The notes under the pieces were generated by a model, which was given only the letters and a program-made list of their open reading frames with translations, did no database searches and was not told the DNA's origin. A DNA stretch of 64,000 nucleotides, taken from the NCBI RefSeq assembly GCF_016587355.1, contig NZ_BNJF01000005.1:124001-188000 (forward strand), given 5' to 3'. Shown in pieces: positions 19,716 to 29,860 of the stretch; position 1 is the stretch's first letter; each line of letters opens with the position of its first letter. The position numbers were made by a program, and so were the translations under genes. This stretch comes from Ktedonospora formicarum. GTDB lineage: Bacteria > Chloroflexota > Ktedonobacteria > Ktedonobacterales > Ktedonobacteraceae.

Positions 19716-20461
19716 ATTTCCATTCCTCCGCTGTCATTGATTGTGTCGCCAATATCTCTATCGTCTCTTTGCTATAATCTCAAGAATTAATGTGATGATA
19801 AAAATAGAAGTGAATCTCCTACCCTTTGACGAATATGGTGATATCCGATGATCGCCTGATTGCATTTAATGTGATTTAGCAAAGAATTTCTGCCAGTGAC
19901 TTTATAACGATGAAGTGCACACGATCCCCATAATTTAGGTATATGGCTCTAAGCAGCACAATTGCTAGTGGAACCAGAGCTAGCTTCCGTAGATTGTGAG
20001 ATATCCTGAGCCATGGCCTATTTACTCATTGAATCATTGAGGCGCGAGAACGCACATCATATTGCTAGTGAGCGATATCCTCTGTACCTTATAATATCAT
20101 ATGAAAAACATGCATTTTTTCCGCCTAATTTTGTCGCTAGATATCCTATCTACTGTTAAAAGAAAAAGGCAACCTAAGTCAATTGAGTAAAAGTTTGTAA
20201 TAATTTTGCTTCTCCAAATGATCTATGGTGGGCAGTCGATCAGCTGGCATATATCAATCAATAGCCAACCTCCTGCTGATTCAAATTGGCTGAAGCTAAA
20301 TATCTATAAATGGCTTATAACTACGTTTTATAAACTTACAAATATTTTCATCGTAACCTTTGTGTGAGTATAGGATAATCTAATTTTGATTTGGTTATAA
20401 ATAACGCTTTTAGCTTCCGCTTTTTTTATTAATGGATGTATATAAAAATAAGACCATTTTC
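19716..20461. other. Upstream region of the replication-type gene
   Basis: About 750 bases without a gene. It carries four GATATCC sequences in the same orientation (19840, 20000, 20074, 20140), three of them GATATCCT, which may be operator or initiator sites. The rest is AT-rich. Confidence 0.4.
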
Positions 20462-20469
20462 AGTCAAAG

Positions 20470-21729
20470 GGTACAGCCCCACTAACCGGTGAACGTGCTC
20501 AAGCGAGCTTGCGGGGACGCCCTCGCGGTCGCTTGGGCACCGTTGGATCAGGCAACGGGCGTGAGCGAGGACGTCCCCGCCGTTTCGGCTCAACCCAAGG
20601 TGCTGGAGCAATCTTGAAGGTCAACACCTCGCCAATGCCCCAGATATGATTGGTGAGGCCTGACGCCATCGCTGGCGTACAAGGAAACCCGAAATGCTTG
20701 GCCGAACTCAATTCGTGGTGTGCAAAGCACAAATTGTAGGTGCAGCCGAGCAGATACATGCCCGTTTCCAGCGCGTGTACACGATGGGCCGCATGGCGAC
20801 ATTTACGCGTGAGGCTCGCGAGCCGTTCGCGCATGGTCCCATTGAAGCGCTCGATAAAAGCGGTGTTGAGCACCGTTCCGCCTCGTGACTGCTGTAACAG
20901 CTTTTCGGCTGAAGACAGCAGACCTTGTGTCATTCTCCGCGTGATTTCCACTACACGCTTTTTCTCCGTGCGCTTGATGACCGTTGCAATCACGATGTCA
21001 GGCCACGGCATCAAGCATGCTCTTCCTTTGCCTGCGGTCTTTTTCACCTTTTCACGGAAAGCTCGACGAATGCTGCCCGGATACGATGCCCATCCATCCG
21101 TGCAGACCAGTAGCGTCCGCAACGATTGGCTGCACGCTCGCACCTGCCGCAGAAGGCAATCAGCGAGCTGGTTATCGCGCCTTCGGCTCACTACCCCAGC
21201 CAGCCACAGACGCGTTGAGACCATCATCGCTAACCCCATCCAGGCAACCATTTGACGCCCTTTCACCCGGATCTCATCGGCCTGCACATGCACTAGATCA
21301 AGCTGTCCTTGCTGCACGATCGCCTCATGGACCTGCTTGCAGTGCTCGCCTGCTCGATCACGCCAACTGGCGACGGTGCGTTCGTCTAACCCAAACGCCT
21401 GCACAATGGCCTGGACCGGACAACCATAGGCCACTAACGTCATCACAATGATCACCAGGCTCGCTGGCCTGCGTAGGCCTTCCAGCATCGTCCCTTTGCG
21501 GGCACTAAAGGTCTTTCGACACATCTGACATCGATATCGTGGTCGCTTGCGTCCATGAATACTGATGTTTCCTGCCCCTTTTTTGCCTCTTGCGCAACAC
21601 ATCTCGTTCGGGCAAAATTGAGAGGATGCGTCCATTGGCTCTGTACTTTTTTGCATAAGCGCAGCATCTCTTTGGACGCTGCTTTTTTCAAGCTTTCCTG
21701 ACCTTTTCACCAGTTAGCGCAGTGCTACC
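20470..21729 (-). mobile_element. IS1-like insertion sequence with 8-bp target duplication
   Basis: A 1260-bp element. Ends: GGTACAGCCCCACTAACCGG (left) and, on the other strand, GGTAGCACTGCGCTAACTGG (right). It is flanked by the direct repeat AGTCAAAG at 20462-20469 and 21730-21737. Both the 8-bp duplication and the transposase type fit IS1/IS1595-like elements. It lies between the replication-type gene and the par operon. Confidence 0.88.
20499..21710 (-). CDS. IS1-like transposase with C-terminal AT-hooks
   Basis: 403 residues. An N-terminal zinc-binding part (CPNEMCC...YRCQMCRKTFS) and helix-turn-helix precede a DDE domain: Asp in VQADEIRVKG, Asp in VCTDGWASYPG and Glu in FIERFNGTMRERL. 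The C terminus has two AT-hook-like stretches (KRRGRPRSRP and KRPRGRPRK), probably contacting AT-rich DNA. The gene fills the element and appears intact. Confidence 0.85.
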   Translation of the reverse strand: MKRSGKLEKSSVQRDAALMQKSTEPMDASSQFCPNEMCCARGKKGAGNISIHGRKRPRYRCQMCRKTFSARKGTMLEGLRRPASLVIIVMTLVAYGCPVQAIVQAFGLDERTVASWRDRAGEHCKQVHEAIVQQGQLDLVHVQADEIRVKGRQMVAWMGLAMMVSTRLWLAGVVSRRRDNQLADCLLRQVRACSQSLRTLLVCTDGWASYPGSIRRAFREKVKKTAGKGRACLMPWPDIVIATVIKRTEKKRVVEITRRMTQGLLSSAEKLLQQSRGGTVLNTAFIERFNGTMRERLASLTRKCRHAAHRVHALETGMYLLGCTYNLCFAHHELSSAKHFGFPCTPAMASGLTNHIWGIGEVLTFKIAPAPWVEPKRRGRPRSRPLPDPTVPKRPRGRPRKLA

Positions 21730-21737
21730 AGTCAAAG

Positions 21738-22248
21738 ATGAGGCGATTATCTATTAGATTAAATCTTATTATTTTCTGGCAACTGTTATAAAGTCTTGTA
21801 TACGTTCTAATATCAGAATTATTATAAGCTTCAGATAGAAGAACATGAAATGGCTACACAAAGCCACAGAGGGCTTCTTCAGTCTTGTATTGTCTATAGC
21901 TCTGACAAAGAGTCATAATTACGAAATTGTTTTGGAATCTGTTGGCATAGCTCCTTCTATCAAATAGAAGTGTGATTGGATGGGTCTATTTCACCGTGAA
22001 ATAGATGTTTCGACATATCTGTTGCTTGGTAAATCGCCTGACTTATTGCCAAAATGGTTTCATGAAACCATTTTGGTTGTGCGGGAAGATAAACTGCTGA
22101 AATTCTACAGTGGAAGCATTGCAAGTCGAAATGGCTAATGGTATGATGAACCCAAGTAAAATTGGAGGTGGTGGTGGTGAGGAAACAGAAAAAGGTTGTT
22201 AAGGCATTTTGTTTTGAGATTGGCTTACGCAGTGGGAAGGATGTGCGT
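21738..22248. promoter_or_regulatory. par operon control region with candidate centromere
   Basis: Holds a near-parS inverted repeat at 21985-22005 (TCTATTTCA-CCG-TGAAATAGA) and the 28-bp perfect palindrome at 22049-22076. A GGAGG followed by in-frame GTG codons at 22164-22179 could start a longer ParA. Confidence 0.5.
22049..22076. promoter_or_regulatory. 28-bp perfect palindrome, dispersed palindrome copy B, candidate parS
   Basis: Arms CCAAAATGGTTTC and GAAACCATTTTGG around AT. It contains the GGTTTC-NN-GAAACC core found at four other places in the window. Its position before parA fits a centromere or an autoregulation operator. Confidence 0.55.
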
Positions 22249-23172
22249 ATGAGTGAGCAGAAGCAAACAGAAGCTATTGTTTTATCGGCTGTTAACGAGA
22301 AGGGTGGCGTAACCAAGACGACATCAACTGCAAATCTCGCGGTAATGCTATCTCGTCTAGGGTTTCGTGTACTAGCAATAGATGGAGATCCACAAGGGCA
22401 CTTAACGTTTACCTTTGGATATGAACGTAACACGTTAGAACGTACTTTATATGAAGTCTTACTGGGAAAAGTAGAGTTAAGAGATACTGTCTTGCCTACT
22501 TTTATTGATCCTACAACACTGGCCTTTTTTGATCCAGGCTCCAACACAACCCGTGGTGAGCTTGTGAGGGGTCCAGACCTGGTTCCAATTAATATGCGTG
22601 CTAGTGCTGCGGATGGTGAGTTGAGAGGGAAACTTACCTGGCCTGTGTTATTACGTCGATCCCTGGCGCCGCTTGTGAAAGAGTACGACTATATTCTGAT
22701 TGATACTAACCCCTCACTTGGGGTTTTAACAGTCAATGCGCTTTGTGCTTCTCAATCTATTTTTATTCCGCTTGTTCCTGAGGTCTTATCGGTACAAGGA
22801 CTAGGGGACTTACTCCAAGTTGTACATCAGGTTAAAGATGATTCACTTAACCCACAACTGACAATTGCAGGTGTGGCATTTACAAAAGTCCAGAAATACA
22901 AAGGGCACCAGGAGATCATATCCACTCTTCGCGGTGATTTATCACATGAATTAGGGATTACTTGCTTCAATACAGCTTTGCGACAAAGTGCTGTTTTTAC
23001 TAACGCAGCTAACCGAAGATCTGTAGTTGTGATTAGTGACCCTTATAGCGAGCATGCAAAAGACTACTGGCGCTTATTGGAAGAACTGCTCCAATCTGTT
23101 GGTGGACCAGCGCTTGAACCTGTTGAGCGAGTGGTACAAGCCATCCATTCAGATGCGAATGTCCCGCAATAG
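22249..23172 (+). CDS. parA: ParA-family partition ATPase
   Basis: About 307 residues from ATG 22249, which has GGAAGGA seven bases upstream. The deviant Walker A motif NEKGGVTKTT has the signature lysine, with Walker B-like IDGDPQGH and DYILIDTNPSLG. ParA ATPases move replicons along the nucleoid with ParB and parS. The frame extends upstream to 22162; a longer start at GTG 22174/22177 with GGAGG is possible. parB follows after 57 bases, giving an operon. Confidence 0.92.
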   Translation: MSEQKQTEAIVLSAVNEKGGVTKTTSTANLAVMLSRLGFRVLAIDGDPQGHLTFTFGYERNTLERTLYEVLLGKVELRDTVLPTFIDPTTLAFFDPGSNTTRGELVRGPDLVPINMRASAADGELRGKLTWPVLLRRSLAPLVKEYDYILIDTNPSLGVLTVNALCASQSIFIPLVPEVLSVQGLGDLLQVVHQVKDDSLNPQLTIAGVAFTKVQKYKGHQEIISTLRGDLSHELGITCFNTALRQSAVFTNAANRRSVVVISDPYSEHAKDYWRLLEELLQSVGGPALEPVERVVQAIHSDANVPQ

Positions 23173-23229
23173 TTGATGCAGGCTGATTCCTGTTTTGAGA
23201 AATACATTGTTAAGTGTTAGGAGGACGAT

Positions 23230-24315
23230 GTGCCAGGGAAACCTAAAAAGTCGATGTTAGATGTTGGCTATCTAAGGACTGCAACAACGACCGGTCTCGC
23301 TTCGAGTATAATTGCTTCAAAGGCACATGAAGAAGAGCAACGCCTGATCCATGAGAAACAACCCCAGCAAATTGATATAGATTTGCTGTTCGACAATCCA
23401 TTTCAACCGCGTGTTGCGATGGAGGAAGAGAGCTTACAACAGCTCTCCGATACGATTGCTAGCCATGGATTTCAAGGTGTTTTGGTGGCGCGTGCTCACC
23501 CTCAGCGCCCTGGAACATATCAGTTAACAGCTGGCCACCGCCGCCGCGAAGCTGCAAAGCGGGCTGGCCTAAAAACTCTACCTGTGATTGTCCATAATTG
23601 GACTGACCAGGATATGGCTACATTGGCCGCCACAGAAAATATTCAGCGCGAAGATCTTTCTCCATTGGAAGAAGGCAAACTCTTCCAAATTATGATCGAT
23701 CAAATGAATCTAACTCAATTAGAGGTTGCTGCTGCCATCAAAAAAGATCGTGGATATGTGCGTAATCGCCTTCGCTTGGCAAAGGCGCCTTCGGATATCC
23801 AGGCGTTTATTGAGATGAAGACTGATAGCATGCGTGCGGTGATTTACTTGCTGGACATCGAGGACCAATCAGAGCGAGCCCAGGTTATTGATCAGCTACT
23901 CAATAAAAAGCTTACAACTGAGGATTTACCAGGCTATATAGAAGAGCTGAAGCGTCGCAAACGCGAAGGCTTGCAGAGCAACCAGGATACTGATATAACT
24001 CAAAGCACAAATACAACCTATGCCGAAACTGCTAGTGTCTCGGTAAATGAAACAAATCTCTCTTCTAAGAGCCCTTCAAATTTGAGGAGAGTTGGTGTAC
24101 CTTCTGAGGAAGAGCAACAGGATTATTCTAAAGGTTCATCAATGTCTCAGGCTCGATTACGCAAGACGAAGCTGAAGACAATAATGCGATATCTTGCAGA
24201 TTATCAGCGCCTACTTGATGATGCAAATGTCGAAGAGGATGTGTTTGAAGATGAGCGGGAACTGTTAATTCAGGTTCGCAATACTGTTCAGCAGTTAGCA
24301 GATACTCTGAATTGA
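23230..24315 (+). CDS. parB: ParB-family partition protein (CTPase-clamp type)
   Basis: 361 residues from GTG 23230 with GGAGG upstream. The N-terminal domain has NPFQPR, the CTP-binding TAGHRRREAAKRAG (GxxRxxA-like box II) and ENIQREDLSPLEEG; a central helix-turn-helix follows (LTQLEVAAAIKKDRGYVRNRLRL). The C terminus is a charged helix likely to dimerise. The linker around residues 245-310 is Ser/Asn-rich and variable. It is co-transcribed with parA. The sequence recognised is unknown; the GTTTC-NN-GAAAC palindrome upstream is the obvious candidate. Confidence 0.92.
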   Translation: MPGKPKKSMLDVGYLRTATTTGLASSIIASKAHEEEQRLIHEKQPQQIDIDLLFDNPFQPRVAMEEESLQQLSDTIASHGFQGVLVARAHPQRPGTYQLTAGHRRREAAKRAGLKTLPVIVHNWTDQDMATLAATENIQREDLSPLEEGKLFQIMIDQMNLTQLEVAAAIKKDRGYVRNRLRLAKAPSDIQAFIEMKTDSMRAVIYLLDIEDQSERAQVIDQLLNKKLTTEDLPGYIEELKRRKREGLQSNQDTDITQSTNTTYAETASVSVNETNLSSKSPSNLRRVGVPSEEEQQDYSKGSSMSQARLRKTKLKTIMRYLADYQRLLDDANVEEDVFEDERELLIQVRNTVQQLADTLN

Positions 24316-24551
24316 TCCATGACGAGAAGATAGACGGAAGACGTCATGTCTCTACCTGAAAAAAACTAAAATCTGTGACACCTCTTAATTTGAGAGAAGA
24401 GTTCAACGAAGATTGAGCTGTCAAACGAAACCTCCAAGCGTTTGTGAAAGGGATGTTGTGTGCTGCTTTTCACGAGATTGCAGGAGGTTTTTCTATTTCT
24501 TCCAGGTATCTTGGTCGTATCCCGCTTTGGAAGAAAGTCCAAAGAGAAAGA

Positions 24552-25444
24552 CTAGGTCAGACGATGTTCAAACTCCCATGGACTCAGGTACCCAAGCGTT
24601 GAGTGCCGTCGTACCCGGTTGTAATATCCCTCGATGTACTCAAAGATGACCTGCCGAGCTTGCTGGCGGCTCTGCAAATGGATGCGATACACACACTCTT
24701 TTTTGAGCGTGGCAAAAAAGCTTTCCATCGCAGCATTGTCGTAACAATTAGCCACTCGGCTCATGCTCACCTGGATGCCCAACTGTTCTAAGAACCCCAG
24801 GTAGGCCTGGCTGGTGTACTCCGATCCCTGATCCGAGTGATGCAGCAGATGCTTCTGAGGAGCGCGGCGGGCCAGAGCCATGCGCAAGGCGGCTTCGACC
24901 AACGCTTCATCATGCGTCGTGGCCATTGACCAGCCAACGATCATACGTGAGCATAAATCGAGCACCACCGCCAGGTAGAGCCAGCCTTCCACTGTCCAAA
25001 TGTCAGTGATGTCCACAACCCACTTGCGATTGGGGTCATTGGCACCAAAATCACGGTTGAGCACATTCTCGGCCATCCGCACACCAGATTGGCGCTGAGT
25101 GGTGTGAACGTGATGAGGCCGATGACTGACGTGAAGCCCCAGCGATTGCATCAGACGCACGACCCGTTTGCGCGCACAGTGAATGCCCAGATCCCGTAAT
25201 TCGGCATGCACCCGTGGGCTGCCATAGAGACCACGATGGGTCTGGAAAATGTGCGTAATCAGTTCGCAAAGATGGCCATCTTCTCGGGCATGCTGACTCA
25301 ATGGACGAATGCGCCAGGCGTAGTAGCCGCTAATGGAGACCTCCAGCACCTGACACATGCGTTGGATGGGATACTCCTGGGCATGCTCCGCAATAAACTG
25401 AAATCTTACAGACGCGGGCGCGAGAAGATGGCGATAGCTTTTCC
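24552..25444 (-). pseudogene. IS3-family transposase orfB, separated from orfA
   Basis: About 297 residues of rve integrase-core transposase, from KSYRHLLAPASVRF to the end. Catalytic residues are visible: Asp in WVVDITDIWT, Asp in HHSDQGSEYTS and Glu in NAAMESFFATLKKE. The frame itself is open, but its natural start through frameshifting from orfA has been removed by the IS110 insertion. The upstream codons now read (MPWAQLVQR) belong to the IS110 end. Translation from a weak TTG is possible. Confidence 0.8.
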
Positions 25445-25519
25445 TCTGAACCAGCTGCGCCCAAGGCAAAAAAAGTCCCCCTGTGCCCGCATCAGGTGCG
25501 AGGAGAGCGAGAGAAGAAG

Positions 25520-26753
25520 CTAGGCGACGTGTTGCGGTGTCAGGTCAACGTGGTACCCAAGCCGCTCTAGCTGCTTGACCAATCGCCGTTGTTTCTCGTG
25601 TTGGTCTCGTTGGGTAAAGTAGTCTTCCCCTTTCTCTTCATAGGGCTGCCCCGTAGTGAGCATCTGGTAGTAGATCAGCAGAATACTGTGTCCCACCGCC
25701 ACTGCCGCATGTTTGCGTCCTCGTCCCTTGCTCATCCGCCGAAATTGAGCTCCCAGGTACGTTTTGGTCTTTCCGGCAGCGTGACCTGCTTGCACCAGGA
25801 TGGTTTTGGCATGTCGATTCCCTTTGCGCGTCCGTCCACTCATCCGCTTGCCTCCACTTTCATGCTGCCCAGGGCAGATGCCCACCCAAGAGGCGAGATG
25901 AGCCGCATCTGGGAAGGTCCCCAGGTCCCATCCGATCTCGGCAAAGAGCGTTTCCAACACGCGTTGACTGACCCCAGTGATCGCATCGAGTCGTTCCATC
26001 GTCTCCTTCTGAGGGGCAAGGCGCTCTTCGATTTCCCGATCCAGCCGTGCGATACTGCGCTCAAGGTGCTCGACCATCATGAGGAGTTCCCCCAACAAGA
26101 AGCAGTGATGGGCTCGCATGCAGCCTTGCAAGGCAGGAACCAAGGCATCCCGTTTGTGGGGCGCTCGTCGCAACGCCAGATCTGCTAACACTTCCGGCCT
26201 GATCTCCCCGGCGGCCAGGGCATGCAGAATGTCACGTCCTGTTTTGCACAACATGTCCGCGAAGATGGAACTCAACTTGATGTTGGTTTCCTCCAGCAAT
26301 TTGTGGATACGGTTCACATGACGCGTTCGCTCTTGCTTGAGATTGCTGCGATAGCGGGTCAGATCGCGCAAGTCGCGCTGGGGTTGAGGTGGAATGAAGG
26401 AGGCTTTGAGGAGGCCATGTTGCAACAAATCAGCAATCCATTGGGCATCTTTGGTGTCGGTTTTGCGACCAGGGACTGCCGCGCATGTGCTGGGCATTGA
26501 CCAACACGATCTCGAAGAGCCCCTCCATCAGGTTGAAAATTGGCTTCCAATAGACCCCCGTGGACTCGAGGGCCACATGCGTGCAGTGGGCAGCTTGGAG
26601 CCAATCAACCAAGCGGAGGAGATCAGGGGTGAGCGTGGAGAAGCGTTGAAGCTCTTTGTGCTGCTTGCCATCCTCGGTATACCAGATCAGACACGCAACC
26701 ACGAAGCGCTTGTGAACATCAAGACCGCAACAACATTGGTAAAGCACATGCAT
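25520..26753 (-). pseudogene. IS110-family DEDD transposase with one frameshift
   Basis: The first frame (from ATG 26753 with AAGGAGG upstream) holds GLDVHKRFVVA and VALESTGVYWKP, the first D and E of the RuvC-like DEDD site. The second frame holds TDTKDAQWIADLL (D and D) and the C-terminal Transposase_20 domain with the nucleophilic-Ser region (HLASWVGICPGQHESGGKRM). The shift occurs near 26480-26495, at the conserved VPGRKTD region. So this copy is probably inactive unless the indel is a read error. Confidence 0.8.
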
Positions 26754-26762
26754 GGCAACCAC

Positions 26763-27004
26763 CCTCCTTGGTGAAACAGAGAGACGTTGGTGGGTGAAAG
26801 GTCACCAATGGGGTATCTGCACAGATGATACTTTCCTCTTCGTGCTTCCTCTCAAGGAGCGACATGCGGTGGTGCATTTCGATACCCAGGAACATCTTTT
26901 TAGCCAAGCTCAAGGCTTAACAAGCGTGAACTTCGTCCTGCGCGTTGGGACCCTTCCTTCCAAGTATACCTTGGTTCATCCGCGGTGGTGCTCCGAAGGA
27001 GCAT
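26763..27004 (-). other. Non-coding end of IS110 copy 1, possible bridge-RNA region
   Basis: About 240 bases upstream of the IS110 transposase, where this family encodes its bridge RNA. A small hairpin TGCTCC-GAA-GGAGCA lies near the outer end (26990-27004). Assignment rests on family knowledge, not on a recognised RNA fold. Confidence 0.35.
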
Positions 27005-27271
27005 GCCTCTTTTTAGAATATCACGCTCCTGTTGGACGACCTCTAACTCGTGCTTGAGGTGGCGAAGTTCCGCTTCTTCTGGACGCTGGTGTCCACTGCC
27101 TGGAAACGCCTGGACACCATGCTCTTCGTCTTGGGTTCGCCATCGCCAGAGGCTGCTTTCCGAAATGCCTAACTCGCGAGCAATTTGAGCCTGTTTCTTG
27201 CCGCTTTCGTGCAGCAGTCGCACAGCCTCCTGCTTAAATTCACGTGTATACGTGGGTTGATGCTCTGCCAT
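27005..27271 (-). pseudogene. IS3-family orfA, cut near its end by IS110
   Basis: The Transposase_8 helix-turn-helix is clear (YTREFKQEAVRLLHES, QIARELGISESSLWRW) with a leucine-rich C-terminal helix (LRHLKHELEVVQQERDILK). After ILK the frame runs into IS110 sequence, so the native last residues and frameshift to orfB are lost. Confidence 0.8.
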
Positions 27272-27550
27272 TGTTGTCTCCTTGAAGGGTCTTCTTCTTT
27301 TACTTTAGACCTTCTCTCCAAGCGGGACAACACCAATCTCAGCTTTTGATATAATGCAAGCGTCAGCTAGGTATAGTGAATCCTTTTACAAGGTAATAAG
27401 AAAGACATGCTATAGTGGATCCCCTTGTCAAGTCCAAAAAAGTGTGCCAGCAAAGATACACAACCTCCTTCCAACTGAGTGTTAGGAAAGGGAAGAGAGA
27501 CCTGCTCGAAAGGAGCTCTTCCTTCCATCATACTGAGCCATATCGCGTTT

Positions 27551-28385
27551 TTACGGACACATCTCTTGACATCCTGTGCGAAGCCGACCCTGCTCCTGTG
27601 CTTTGAGGGCAAAATAGACTGATGCGGGTGGACGGTAATCAAGCGCTTGGTGAAAGCGGTGATGATTGTAAAACTGGAAGTAGTTGCGCATTTGCTGTCT
27701 CGCCTCTTTTGGCGAGCCATAGTCATGCAAGTACACTTCTTCATATTTCACCGTTCTCCATAGTCGCTCCGTAAAAATATTATCCAATGCCCGTCCTTTT
27801 CCATCCATGCTGATTTGCACCCCTGCTGCCAAGAGCACCTGTTGGTACTGTGGGCTGGTAAAATGGCTCCCTGGTCACTATTGCAAATCGTCGGAATCGC
27901 CTGTGCCAAAGCCCGTTCGAGCGCGATCAGGACAAAAGGTAACTCCAATGTCTGATCCATTTCCCAGCTCACCACGTAGCGAGAGTACCAGTCGATGATG
28001 GCCACCAAATACATCCAGCTCGTTCTCAAGCGGATGTAGGTAATATCGAGCCTCCACACATGATTGGGGTATTGACTGGTCGTATGACGCAAGAGGGAGG
28101 GAAAAATGCCCTCCTTTCGGGTGCGTTTTGAGAGATTTGGGTCGGGACTGATGCCTTCGATCCCCATCTCGCGCATATGACGCTGAACAGCTTTCCGATT
28201 GACCAGCAAGCCATCCAGTCGTAACTGCTCTGTGATCTTGCGTGACCCATAGAACGGGCATTGCGTGTAGATCTCATCAATGCGGTGCTCCAATCGGACT
28301 TCTTCTCGCGAAGGCGGTTGCGGTTGGTAGTAGATCGTTGACCGATTCACGCTCAATACGTCCGCCTGCACCCGCACTGAAAGCT
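27551..28385 (-). pseudogene. IS3-family orfB with one frameshift, separated from orfA
   Basis: The first part reads SVNRSTIYYQPQPP, YGSRKITEQLR, VWRLDITYIRLR (first Asp) and NSDQG (second Asp). The frame must then shift by one base within GGGAGCCATTTT to resume as SHFTS...VLLAAGVQISMDGKGRALDNIFTERLWRTVKYEEV, which carries the catalytic Glu. One missing base is inferred near 27870. With orfA also displaced, this copy is inactive. Confidence 0.8.
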
Positions 28386-28642
28386 CTTCACTTATCCATT
28401 AATATATTCACAGACCCTCTCGACAAAGGGTCGGAGCAAGCGGTAAACTTGCTCAGTGATCTATCGAACAGGGAAGACGAAAGCATCCTCTTCACATCAG
28501 GCTCGACCTATTGAGAAAGTCCTCGCTTCGTCTTCCGGTGTTCCTGGGTAAACCGATTATTAGGAGATCGTGCCTTGATTGAGCACCACAGGATAAGTAC
28601 ACGTTGCCCCCAGGAACGTTTGTCTTGAGAAGGGAGCCTTCT
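28386..28642 (+). other. Non-coding left end of IS110 copy 2, possible bridge-RNA region
   Basis: About 257 bases without a gene before the transposase start, the position and size expected for an IS110 bridge RNA. I could not fold it with confidence by eye. Confidence 0.35.
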
Positions 28643-29860
28643 ATGTTCTATGCAGGCATAGACTGGAGCGATACGCATCATGACGTTCTGGTCATCGATG
28701 AGACTGGTTGCCAGGTGAATGCCCCGCTTCGAGTCAGCCATTCACCCGATGGGTTGCAAAAGTTGCACCTGTTCCTGCAAACTATCACTGGCCCAGAAGG
28801 GAAGGAAAACATGGCTTGCGTTGTCGAAACCTCTTCTGGTCTGCTGGTCACTTTTTTGCTGGAGCATGGGTGGTCGGTGTATCCAGTTCATCCGACCACT
28901 GTTGATCGTCGTCGAGCAGCTTCGGGAGTCAAGACCGACGCGATTGATGCCTATTTGCTCGCCAAAACAGGGCGAGCTGATTTTGCCGAACTGCGCCGTC
29001 TGACTCCAGATAGTGCGAAGATTGCTGAGCTCAAAGCGCTCACCCGTGATCAGGATGCATTGGTCCAGATGCAAACTCGCTTGGTGAACCAACTCACCGC
29101 CTGTCTCAAGGCATACTACCCCGTGGCTTTGGATCTCTTCGCCAAGCTTCAGCAACGTTCGACGCTGCTCTTTTTGCAGACGTATCCCACTCTGCAAGCA
29201 GCTCAGGCGGCCTCGGAAGAGCAGATCACTATGGTCCTCAAACAAGCGGGTCATACCTCGGCAGCCAAAGTGGCCCCAAAGATCGTTGAGCGCCTGCATC
29301 AGCCCCAGTTGGTGGCGAGCGTCATTACCACGCGCACCAAATCGCGTCTGGCTCTGGCGTTGATCGCTCAACTGCTGCCTCTGGTGGAGCAGATCGCCGA
29401 GTATGAGAAAGTGATTGAAGACCTTTTTTTGAGTCACGCCGACAGCGAGATCTTTAGCAGCTTGCCTCGTGCTGGCAAACGTCTTGCACCTCGTCTGTTG
29501 GCAGAGGTCGGGGATGATCGAAAACGCTACGTTGATGCGACGAGCCTGCAAGCACTGGCCGGGACCTCTCCGGTGATTTTTCAGAGTGGGACGTATACCA
29601 GGATTCATCGACGCCACGCTTGTATCAAGCCATTGCGCAATGCTCTGCACCAATTTGCCTGGCAGACCACGCAAACCGAGGCTTGGGCACTGGAGTATTA
29701 TCAGCGCAAGCGCAAGGAGGGAAAAAGTCACAGTGTTGCGGTACGCGCCCTCTCCAACGTCTGGGTCCGGCTGATCCATGCGATGTGGCTCAAGCAGGAG
29801 TGTTATCAAGCAGCTACCTTTGAACGTGCGCGCCTTGAACACGCTCGACGAGCTGCCTGA
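28643..29860 (+). CDS. IS110-family transposase, intact
   Basis: 405 residues from ATG 28643, with AGGGAG six bases upstream. The DEDD catalytic set is visible: GIDWSDTHHDVLV (D), CVVETSSGLLV (E), and KTDAIDAYLLAKTG (D, D). The C-terminal Transposase_20 domain includes LPRAGKRLAPRLLAEVG and LAGTSPVIFQSGTY with the expected serine region. IS110 enzymes insert their element guided by a bridge RNA. It lies inside an IS3 element. Confidence 0.9.
   Translation: MFYAGIDWSDTHHDVLVIDETGCQVNAPLRVSHSPDGLQKLHLFLQTITGPEGKENMACVVETSSGLLVTFLLEHGWSVYPVHPTTVDRRRAASGVKTDAIDAYLLAKTGRADFAELRRLTPDSAKIAELKALTRDQDALVQMQTRLVNQLTACLKAYYPVALDLFAKLQQRSTLLFLQTYPTLQAAQAASEEQITMVLKQAGHTSAAKVAPKIVERLHQPQLVASVITTRTKSRLALALIAQLLPLVEQIAEYEKVIEDLFLSHADSEIFSSLPRAGKRLAPRLLAEVGDDRKRYVDATSLQALAGTSPVIFQSGTYTRIHRRHACIKPLRNALHQFAWQTTQTEAWALEYYQRKRKEGKSHSVAVRALSNVWVRLIHAMWLKQECYQAATFERARLEHARRAA

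Larger units (their letters stand above)
25445..27010 (-). mobile_element. IS110-family element inserted in the IS3 slippage site
   Basis: Bounds inferred by rebuilding the IS3: orfA ends GATATTCTAAAA and the other flank resumes AAAAAAGCTATCGCC, which joined give the usual orfA end ILKKAIAIFSRPRL-stop. The insertion therefore lies in the A run. No terminal inverted repeats or clear target duplication, as usual for IS110. Exact ends are uncertain by about 10 bp. Confidence 0.7.
24518..27329 (-). mobile_element. IS3-family element split by an IS110-family element
   Basis: Imperfect terminal repeats: left TCCCGCTTTGGAAGAAAGTC (from 24520) matches, on the other strand, TCCCGCTTGGAGAGAAGGTC at the right end (to 27327). 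OrfA and orfB lie on the minus strand but are about 1.56 kb apart, separated by an IS110 transposase. Confidence 0.8.

Noticed and set aside
22000..22200. Canonical parS TGTTTCACGTGAAACA
   Set aside because: Not present in the exact form near parAB; only the GTTTC-NN-GAAAC and TTTCAC-C-GTGAAA variants were found.
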